From Alphaproteobacteria bacterium (GTDB taxonomy: Bacteria > Pseudomonadota > Alphaproteobacteria > RF32 > CAG-239), in the NCBI GenBank assembly GCA_024408895.1, contig JAKSUO010000054.1:1-7996 (forward strand): DNA of 7,996 bases, read 5' to 3'. The notes beneath the pieces were generated by a model, which worked only from the letters and a program-made list of their open reading frames with translations, was not told where the DNA came from and did not search any database. Numbering within the stretch: position 1 is the stretch's first letter; every line of letters begins with the position of its first letter. The translations under genes and the position numbers were made by a program. Shown here in pieces: positions 1 through 5,737 of this stretch.

Positions 1-912
1 ATCACCGAAAAAGATAAAAAAGATTTGCAATTTGCGTTGGAATTAGGCGTTGACTGGGTGTGTTTATCCTTTGTACAGAGTACGGAAGATATTAAAATGG
101 CACGCAAATTAATCGGTGATAAAGCGTGGATCATTTCCAAACTGGAAAAACCAAGCGCAATAGATGAACTTGATGAAATTATTCACCAGTCTGACGGTAT
201 TATGGTGGCGCGTGGAGATTTAGGGGTGGAATGTCCGATACAAACCGTGCCGGTGCTGCAAAAACGCATTGTAAAAACCTGCCGAAAATATGGCAGACCG
301 GTTATTGTGGCAACACAAATGTTGGAATCTATGATTAATAATCCAACACCAACCAGAGCAGAAGTTTCTGATGTAGCAACCGCCGTTTACGATGGCGCCG
401 ACGCTGTTATGCTTTCAGCAGAAACAGCAACGGGACTTTATCCGGCCGAAACAGTCGCTATGATGCACCATATTATATCTCAAGTAGAGGCTGACCCGTC
501 ATACTATGTACGAATTCAACGCGATAAAGACTTGTCTGCATGTGACGATATGGCCGATGCCATAACTTATGCCGCCAGCGAATTACCACAAATTCTGCCT
601 AATGTGGCGGCAATTGTTACCTATACAAACAGTGGCTTTACTACTTTTTCTATGGCACGCGAACGCCCCAACCTGCCTATTTTGGCAGTTACCGTTTCGC
701 AACAAGTTGCAAGTCGTTTGGGTATTGTCTGGGGCGTTAAAAGCACACTTTGCAAAGGAATGTTTGAGGATTTTGCCAAATTGGAAGATGTAGCCTTGTC
801 GGCATCGCGTTATCATAAAATCGGCAACAAAGGCGATTATCTCATCATAACTGCAGGTTTTCCTATTGGGCAAAAGGGTATGACAAACCTTCTGCACGCA
901 GTCAAAATCTAA
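1..912 (+). CDS. pyk: Pyruvate kinase, C-terminal part (5' end lies before the window)
   Basis: Pyruvate kinase transfers phosphate from phosphoenolpyruvate to ADP, giving pyruvate and ATP, the last step of glycolysis in the cytoplasm. The frame is open from base 1 and ends with TAA at 910-912, giving 303 residues, about two thirds of the usual 470-480. The part present covers the second half of the TIM barrel and the C-terminal regulatory domain. Visible signatures are the active-site lysine region ISKLEKPSAI, the metal/substrate loop MVARGDLGVE, TQMLESM, TPTRAEVSDVA, and DGADAVMLSAETATG. The regulatory domain follows, with VTYTNSGFTTFSMARERP. A TTG at 25 opens an apparent shorter ORF, but family-like sequence (ITEKDKKDL) precedes it, so it is not the start. 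The gene converges on tolC with a 30-nt gap that holds only a weak five-pair hairpin. No effector binding site could be assigned by eye. Confidence 0.97.
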   Translation: MTEKDKKDLQFALELGVDWVCLSFVQSTEDIKMARKLIGDKAWIISKLEKPSAIDELDEIIHQSDGIMVARGDLGVECPIQTVPVLQKRIVKTCRKYGRPVIVATQMLESMINNPTPTRAEVSDVATAVYDGADAVMLSAETATGLYPAETVAMMHHIISQVEADPSYYVRIQRDKDLSACDDMADAITYAASELPQILPNVAAIVTYTNSGFTTFSMARERPNLPILAVTVSQQVASRLGIVWGVKSTLCKGMFEDFAKLEDVALSASRYHKIGNKGDYLIITAGFPIGQKGMTNLLHAVKI

Positions 913-942
913 GCATTTGCATAATTTTATTTAGCATTGCTT

Positions 943-2304
943 TTATTTATCAATGGATAGGCTTAACCATTTGCCTTTTGTGTCTTTATAATGCTGTTCG
1001 GCATCATAATACTTCACATTCAGGTTTAACTTTTTAGCGGTCAACTTGCCCATTGATTTTAGCAATTGCAAACCGGAAACGTAATAGTCATGACGTGCTT
1101 TAACCTCATTAACTTGCGAAGAAAGCAATGTTTGATAGGCATTCAATACATCCAAAATCGTCCGATTTCCCAATGCCTCTTCTTTCTGCGTGCCTTCCAA
1201 AGCAATAGCAGATGCTTTCACCTGTTCTTTGATTGAGGTAATGTTGGCTTTTGTTGTTTGCATCATTTCCCAACTTCCGGTTACACCGAATTTGACATTA
1301 CTTTCGGCCGCACGCAAATTTTCTTCTGCTTTCCATTTTTGATATTTGCTTTTGCGAATAGCTGCACGAGTCGCTCCGCCGGTGTACAAAGGAACATTCA
1401 TATCCACCACATATTCAGTGCTGCGGTTAGTCGGATCTCTGAAAGTGTTTGAAGATACCGTAGTTTTTCCTTTAGAAGCCGTAAAGCTGACATCCGGAAG
1501 CAATGCCCCCTCTTTGCTGGAAACACTGTAATCGGCCGCCTGTAATGTTTTTTTAGCCGCTTTCAATTCGTAGTTATGGCTGTCAGCATATTGTAATGCC
1601 TCTGCAAAGTTGGTTGGAAACAAAGCAGCCAAATTCTCAGGGAACTTTACATCAGACGGTTCTTTACCGATAATATCCAGATAATTGGCACGAGAAATTG
1701 CTAAATTTCCCTCGGCTGAAACCAACTCCGATTGCGCCAACGCATAACTGGCTCTGGATTGAGCAACATCGGTTCTGGTTACTTCGCCAACATTATAGCG
1801 CGCCATTGTTTCATCCAACTGTTTTTTCAATAAATGCTCATTATTTTTTTGCAATTTCACAATCGCTTCATCACGAACAACATCCAAATATGCCGAAGAA
1901 GCATCCAAAAGAACGCTTTGTTCAACCGCATACAAAGTATCAATACCGGCTTTAGCTGCCCTGTCTGCAGCTTTAACCGAATTATATGTTTGGAAGCCGC
2001 TAAACAATGATTGCTTAACTATCCCGTTATAGCCTTTTGCATATCCATCGTTAGTTTTTGTGCCGGTTGTTTTGGCATGTGTATCTCTGTAATTTGCACC
2101 AACTGCAATAGTCGGACGGAATCCGGAGCGTGCTGCTGCCGCATCTTCATTGGTTGCTCCGCTACCGGCACGTTCAGCGTGCAAAATCGGATTTGTATTA
2201 TACGCATTGCTCATTGCTTCAAAAATTGTATCGGCTGACGCATCTGCTATCCATAAAGTTCCGGCTGTCGCCATTAAAACCACGTTCAGTGTATTCTTTT
2301 TCAT
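943..2304 (-). CDS. tolC: TolC family outer membrane efflux protein
   Basis: TolC family proteins form trimeric outer membrane channels with a long periplasmic tunnel. They serve tripartite efflux pumps or type I secretion systems. The product is 453 residues, the normal size. Residues 1-24 are a signal peptide: a lysine pair after the start, a hydrophobic stretch (VVLMATAGTLWIA) and a cleavage site after ASA. The mature part starts with DTIFEAMSNAYNTNPILHAERA and has SGFRPTI, close to alphaproteobacterial TolC/BepC-like proteins. Two outer membrane efflux repeats follow (roughly 30-220 and 240-440), rich in alanine and glutamine as in the coiled helices. Another family-like stretch is VPLYTGGATRAAIRKSK. 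The start at 2304 has an AGGAG (2310-2314) 5 nt upstream. No membrane fusion protein or ABC/RND pump gene lies next to it here, so the transported substrate cannot be inferred. The gene name is by family, not proven orthology. Confidence 0.93.
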   Translation of the reverse strand: MKKNTLNVVLMATAGTLWIADASADTIFEAMSNAYNTNPILHAERAGSGATNEDAAAARSGFRPTIAVGANYRDTHAKTTGTKTNDGYAKGYNGIVKQSLFSGFQTYNSVKAADRAAKAGIDTLYAVEQSVLLDASSAYLDVVRDEAIVKLQKNNEHLLKKQLDETMARYNVGEVTRTDVAQSRASYALAQSELVSAEGNLAISRANYLDIIGKEPSDVKFPENLAALFPTNFAEALQYADSHNYELKAAKKTLQAADYSVSSKEGALLPDVSFTASKGKTTVSSNTFRDPTNRSTEYVVDMNVPLYTGGATRAAIRKSKYQKWKAEENLRAAESNVKFGVTGSWEMMQTTKANITSIKEQVKASAIALEGTQKEEALGNRTILDVLNAYQTLLSSQVNEVKARHDYYVSGLQLLKSMGKLTAKKLNLNVKYYDAEQHYKDTKGKWLSLSIDK

Positions 2305-2339
2305 ACCAACTCCTATTTCAAAACATATCTTTTGTGTAT

Positions 2340-2368
2340 TTTTTAGCTTAGCTTATTTATTTTTGCAA
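2340..2368 (-). promoter_or_regulatory. Candidate promoter of tolC
   Basis: On the minus strand TTGCAA (2368-2363) is followed after 17 nt by TAAAAA (2345-2340), a fair sigma-70-like pair. Transcription would start near 2333, about 30 nt before the ATG. The region is very AT-rich, so chance matches are likely; this is inference from spacing only. Confidence 0.33.
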
Positions 2369-2451
2369 ATTTTATGTTTAAGTTATCTTCATATAAGAGA
2401 GAAAATGAGTAAATTTTAAATAATTTTCAATGAATATCATTTATCTTTCGG

Positions 2452-2457
2452 TATAAA
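2452..2457 (+). promoter_or_regulatory. Candidate -10 box of the glycogen phosphorylase promoter
   Basis: TATAAA sits about 30 nt before the GTG start in the 183-nt divergent region between tolC and the phosphorylase gene. No convincing -35 hexamer lies 16-18 nt upstream, so either the promoter depends on an activator or this is chance in AT-rich DNA. The rest of 2305-2487 shows no clear operator, riboswitch or small gene. Confidence 0.25.
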
Positions 2458-2475
2458 ATGGTATGTTAATGTTAT

Positions 2476-2480
2476 AGGAG
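2476..2480 (+). promoter_or_regulatory. Ribosome binding site that fixes the GTG start of the phosphorylase
   Basis: AGGAG lies 7 nt upstream of GTG at 2488. No in-frame ATG is placed as well; the next one, at codon 11 (MDYARL), has no such site. This supports translation from the rarer GTG codon. Confidence 0.75.
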
Positions 2481-2487
2481 AGTTATT

Positions 2488-4947
2488 GTGAAAGAAGATA
2501 AAAGTGATTTGCGTGAAATGGATTATGCCAGGCTAAAGCTGTCTATTGAACACTATATAAAATATTTTATCGGTAAACGCGCTTGCGAGCTGACTAAAGA
2601 AGAAGCATTTACGGTTGTGGCTTTGGCAGTGCGCGAATTTGCCATGGATAAAATGTATGAAACAATTGCCCGCTATAATCAAACAGGCACAAAACACGTT
2701 TATTATCTTTCCATTGAATATTTAATTGGTCGTTCGCTTGAAAATAACTTATATAACCTTAACTTATACGACATATTAAAAGAAATTAAAATAGACGGAT
2801 TTCCCGATATTTATTTGCAAGATATCTTTGATGCCGAATATGATCCGGCGCTTGGCAACGGCGGTCTTGGGCGGTTGGCTGCCGATTATCTTGATTCAAT
2901 GGCCTCTCTCGGCATTCCGGGATTTGGATATGGTATAAATTACCAATTCGGCTTGTTTAAGCAAAAATTTGAAAACGGATATCAGGTAGAACAATCTGAC
3001 AGTTGGCTTGAAGAAAATTCGCCATGGCAATTTGCCCGCTATGACCGAACGGTAACTATTCCGATTGGCGGCCATGTGGATATGTACACAAAACCAGACG
3101 GTAAAGTCGGTTACATTTGGACGGACACCCACCGCTTGTATGGCGTTCCGTATGATTTTCCGATTGTCGGATACAACGGGAAAGCCGTTAATTATCTGCG
3201 TCTGTTCTCAGCCAAAACCGATGAAGAGTTGGATTTAAGCATCTTTAACAGCGGCGGTTATATTGATGCCGTTAGTGATAAAATTCGTACGGAAACCATT
3301 TCCAAAGTTCTTTACCCTTCCGACAACATAGAACAAGGTAAAGAGTTGCGTTTGACGCAGCAATACTTTTTTGTTTCTTGCGCCATTCAGGATATTATTC
3401 GTCGTTTCTTAGAAAAAAGCAATGATTTCAACAAATTACCTGATTATGTTTGCATTCAATTAAATGACACACATCCGGCATTAGCTATTGTTGAAATGAT
3501 GCGACAATTATTGGATGTATATGGTCAGGAGTGGGACGAATCGTGGAACATTGTTACGAAAGTTTTCGCTTACACAAACCACACACTGTTACCAGAAGCA
3601 TTGGAAAAATGGCGCAGTAATATCATCGGACGTATTTTGCCACGCCATCTGCAAATTATTTACGAAATCAACAGACGATTTATGGAATTTGCGCGCAGCA
3701 AGTTTGGTGAAAACGGTTATAAACTCGGAAAAGTTTCCATCGTGGACGGCGAAGGAGACAATCAGACTATTCGGATGGCCAACCTATCAATTGTCGGCTC
3801 TTTTTCCGTTAACGGCGTTGCTAAATTACACAGTGAACTGATTAAAAAATCATTGGTACCGGAATTTTATGAACTTTGGCCGGAAAAATTCCAAAATGTC
3901 ACAAACGGTATCACACCGCGTCGCTGGTTAGTGCATGCCAACCATGATTTAGCCACACTCATATCCGATAAAATCGGTAAAGATTGGATTACCAAATTAG
4001 ATTTGTTGCGCAAATTAGAAGAATACGCTCAGAATAAAGACTTTGTGCAGGCATTTGCTGATGTCAAACGCAAAAACAAAAAATTATTAATTCAGCACGT
4101 TTATAAGGCAACTCATACCATGATTGATCCACATAGTATGTACATTGTGCATGCTAAGCGCATTCATGAATATAAGCGACAATTAATGACAATTTTGCAA
4201 GTTATCGGTGAATATCTGCAAATTATTCAAGATCATGCAAGACCGGCTGTACCGAAAACATATATTTTTGCAGGCAAAGCCGCGCCGTCATACATGGTTG
4301 CCAAACTCATTATTAAATTAATTAACAATGTTGCGGAAGTCATTAATAACGATGAACGCGCCAATAAATATCTCAAGGTTGTCTTTATTCCGGACTACAA
4401 GGTCTCTGTTGCAGAATATTTGATTCCGGCGGCAGATGTCAGCTGTCAAGTTTCAACGGCCGGTTTTGAGGCTTCGGGTACCAGCAATATGAAATTTGCC
4501 TTAAACGGAGCTTTAACTGTCGGAACTTATGATGGCGCTAACATTGAAATCCGCGAGGCAGTCGGCGAAGATAACTTTTATTTGTTCGGTTTAACGGAAG
4601 ATGAAATTCGTGCTAAGCGTGTTTCGTATAATCCGCGCGACATATACGAAAATTCCGAATATATCAAACGCATTTTAAATTCTTTGAATTCAACAATGTT
4701 TGCCGATGCCAATTATCCTCAACAATTCAGACAACTTTTTGATTCCGCGTTAATCAATGGTTATCATTTTGTTTTGGCTGACTTGGAATCTTTCAATCAG
4801 GCTATTCATCAGGCCGAAAAGGATTATGAAAATAAGGAAATCTGGTTTAAAAAAGCTATCTACAACATTGCCCGAATCGGCTATTTTTCAAGCGACCGTT
4901 CGGTTATAGAATATGCGAAAAATATATGGCACGTTAAATCCGTTTAG
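2488..4947 (+). CDS. glgP: Glycogen/starch/alpha-glucan phosphorylase (GT35)
   Basis: This cytoplasmic PLP enzyme splits terminal alpha-1,4 glucose units from glycogen or maltodextrin with phosphate, releasing glucose 1-phosphate. The product is 819 residues, matching full-length bacterial phosphorylases (about 800-830). Conserved blocks appear in order: EYLIGRSLENNL (near 80), DPALGNGGLGRLAADYLDSM (near 120-140), QLNDTHPALAIVEMMRQL (near 318), YTNHTLLPEALEKW (near 365), NGITPRRWL (near 475), RIHEYKRQLM (near 560), and the PLP signature EASGTSNMKFALNGAL, in which Lys669 is the expected Schiff-base lysine. The start is GTG with a good AGGAG. The gene stands alone, divergent from tolC and convergent with hsp20; no glgA, glgB, glgC or malQ is in the window. 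Sequence by eye cannot separate a glycogen from a maltodextrin preference, so the symbol is the general one. Confidence 0.97.
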   Translation: MKEDKSDLREMDYARLKLSIEHYIKYFIGKRACELTKEEAFTVVALAVREFAMDKMYETIARYNQTGTKHVYYLSIEYLIGRSLENNLYNLNLYDILKEIKIDGFPDIYLQDIFDAEYDPALGNGGLGRLAADYLDSMASLGIPGFGYGINYQFGLFKQKFENGYQVEQSDSWLEENSPWQFARYDRTVTIPIGGHVDMYTKPDGKVGYIWTDTHRLYGVPYDFPIVGYNGKAVNYLRLFSAKTDEELDLSIFNSGGYIDAVSDKIRTETISKVLYPSDNIEQGKELRLTQQYFFVSCAIQDIIRRFLEKSNDFNKLPDYVCIQLNDTHPALAIVEMMRQLLDVYGQEWDESWNIVTKVFAYTNHTLLPEALEKWRSNIIGRILPRHLQIIYEINRRFMEFARSKFGENGYKLGKVSIVDGEGDNQTIRMANLSIVGSFSVNGVAKLHSELIKKSLVPEFYELWPEKFQNVTNGITPRRWLVHANHDLATLISDKIGKDWITKLDLLRKLEEYAQNKDFVQAFADVKRKNKKLLIQHVYKATHTMIDPHSMYIVHAKRIHEYKRQLMTILQVIGEYLQIIQDHARPAVPKTYIFAGKAAPSYMVAKLIIKLINNVAEVINNDERANKYLKVVFIPDYKVSVAEYLIPAADVSCQVSTAGFEASGTSNMKFALNGALTVGTYDGANIEIREAVGEDNFYLFGLTEDEIRAKRVSYNPRDIYENSEYIKRILNSLNSTMFADANYPQQFRQLFDSALINGYHFVLADLESFNQAIHQAEKDYENKEIWFKKAIYNIARIGYFSSDRSVIEYAKNIWHVKSV

Positions 4948-4967
4948 CCATTATTTGCCGACAATTA

Positions 4968-4998
4968 AAAAGCGGAGACTTTGCACCTCCGCTTTTTT
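4968..4998 (+). terminator. Bidirectional intrinsic terminator between glgP and hsp20
   Basis: A ten-pair stem (4968-4977 with 4987-4996, core AGCGGAG/CTCCGCT) has a 9-nt loop and is flanked by A on the left and a run of six T (4993-4998) on the right. It lies 20 nt after the glgP stop and just beyond the stop of the convergent hsp20 gene, so it can end transcripts from both sides. Confidence 0.9.
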
Positions 4999-5001
4999 GT
5001 T

Positions 5002-5484
5002 TTATTTGCCTTTGTTGATTGGAATTTTTTTGCCCGTATTTTCTTTCATTTCCGTCTTTGGAATCACGATTGTCAAAATACCGTCCTTAAATACGGCTTC
5101 AATTCTGTCTTCATCAATATTATCAGGCAAGCGAACAGAACGGCTGAAAGCACCCGAAGACGTTTCTTTTATATAATATGACTTATTTTGTTCTTCGGTA
5201 GTTTCTTTGCGCTCCCCGCTCAAGGTTAGTATTGCATCTTTTATTGTCACGTTCACATTATTTTCATCCATTCCCGGCAATTCGGCTTTGATTTCAATTT
5301 TATCCTGTAAATCGGCAACATCCATTTTCGGTCCGATAAACCTTTGATCCGGCATTTTCTGCGGACTAAAAATCATTGTATCAAACAGCGTATCAAACGC
5401 ATCAGGATATACATGAACTTGCGATTTCGCCGGCATAGACATCAACACAGATGCAGCCAAAGCCGGCAAGATTATCTTTTTCAT
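5002..5484 (-). CDS. Small heat shock protein (Hsp20/alpha-crystallin) with a signal peptide, probably periplasmic
   Basis: Small heat shock proteins are ATP-independent holdases that bind unfolding proteins as oligomers. The product is 160 residues from the ATG at 5484. A longer frame reaches back to 5571, but the ribosome binding site AAGGAG (5498-5493), 8 nt before 5484, marks the internal start. Residues 1-21 look like a Sec signal peptide: MKK, a hydrophobic core (IILPALAASVLMSM) and a possible cleavage after AKS at 21. A short N-terminal arm (22-51) follows. The alpha-crystallin domain covers about 52-145, with AELPGM, the conserved AVFKDGILTIVIPK near its end, and a C-terminal IPI (154-156) matching the I-x-I motif that docks on a neighbouring dimer. 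Bacterial members of this family are usually cytoplasmic, so the export signal is the odd feature. An uncleaved inner membrane anchor is the main alternative. The gene converges on glgP through a shared terminator. Confidence 0.92.
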   Translation of the reverse strand: MKKIILPALAASVLMSMPAKSQVHVYPDAFDTLFDTMIFSPQKMPDQRFIGPKMDVADLQDKIEIKAELPGMDENNVNVTIKDAILTLSGERKETTEEQNKSYYIKETSSGAFSRSVRLPDNIDEDRIEAVFKDGILTIVIPKTEMKENTGKKIPINKGK

Positions 5485-5492
5485 TTTCAACA

Positions 5493-5498
5493 CTCCTT
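5493..5498 (-). promoter_or_regulatory. Ribosome binding site that decides the hsp20 start
   Basis: On the minus strand AAGGAG lies 8 nt before the ATG at 5484. It favours the 160-residue signal-peptide form over the 189-residue frame that opens at 5571. The longer frame has no comparable site and would start inside the candidate promoter. Confidence 0.85.
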
Positions 5499-5542
5499 TG
5501 TTAAGTTTACAGTTCCTAAAAATTGCTAGAACTTCTGATAAA

Positions 5543-5571
5543 TATCTAGTAAGCAGATTTCTGAATTGCAA
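5543..5571 (-). promoter_or_regulatory. Candidate hsp20 promoter
   Basis: On the minus strand TTGCAA (5571-5566) and TAGATA (5548-5543) are 17 nt apart, a sigma-70-like arrangement that gives a leader of about 50 nt. The -35 region is also partly compatible with a heat-shock sigma CTTGAAA box, but no CCCCAT-like -10 is seen, so heat control is not shown by the sequence. Confidence 0.42.
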
Positions 5572-5619
5572 CGATTTGGCTTACATTTTATCGTTTTTGA
5601 CTATTTTTCAAAAAAGTTC

Positions 5620-5647
5620 TTGCAATATAAAAAATATGGTGTAAATA
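5620..5647 (+). promoter_or_regulatory. Candidate tRNA-Pro promoter
   Basis: TTGCAA (5620-5625) is followed after 16 nt by TAAATA (5642-5647), which would start transcription a few bases before the tRNA at 5661. The -10 match is poor (three of six), but the position suits a tRNA gene. An alternative -35, TTGACT at 5597-5602, has no well-spaced partner. Confidence 0.3.
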
Positions 5648-5660
5648 TGTATTCGGTCGT

Positions 5661-5737
5661 CGGGGCGTAGCTCAGCCTGGTAGAGCGCTTGGTTTGGGAC
5701 CAAGATGTCGCGTGTTCGAATCTCGTCGCCCCGACCA
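5661..5737 (+). tRNA. tRNA-Pro(TGG), CCA encoded
   Basis: The gene is 77 nt. The acceptor stem CGGGGCG/CGCCCCG carries the C1-G72 pair typical of bacterial tRNA-Pro, followed by A73 and an encoded CCA. The D stem GCTC/GAGC and the anticodon stem CTTGG/CCAAG are perfect. The loop TTTGGGA places the anticodon TGG at 5695-5697, so it reads proline codons of the CCN box. The T loop is the usual TTCGAAT. The T stem GCGTG/CTCGT has a G-U pair at its base and a T-T (U-U) mismatch between 5713 and 5723, which is unusual for a bacterial tRNA. The recombinase frame overlaps 66 of its 77 bases on the opposite strand. The tRNA appears to be the integration target of the element to its right and still looks functional overall. 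Confidence 0.97.

Noticed and set aside
583..897. A 104-residue frame antisense to pyruvate kinase
   Set aside because: It lies wholly inside a well-conserved gene, has no recognisable family features, and is explained as an antisense shadow.
913..942. Terminator between pyk and tolC
   Set aside because: Only a five-pair stem with a 21-nt loop can be drawn; too weak to call.
2011..2419. Plus-strand frames of 73-89 residues over the tolC start
   Set aside because: They run antisense to the tolC signal peptide region into AT-rich intergenic DNA, giving hydrophobic low-complexity peptides; no convincing start sites.
5528..5536. AGAACTTCT resembling a eukaryotic heat shock element near hsp20
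   Set aside because: That element binds eukaryotic HSF; in a bacterium the short near-palindrome is chance.
5485..5571. Longer hsp20 start giving a 189-residue protein
   Set aside because: The good AAGGAG sits before the internal ATG at 5484, the extra residues match nothing in the family, and the candidate promoter overlaps this segment.
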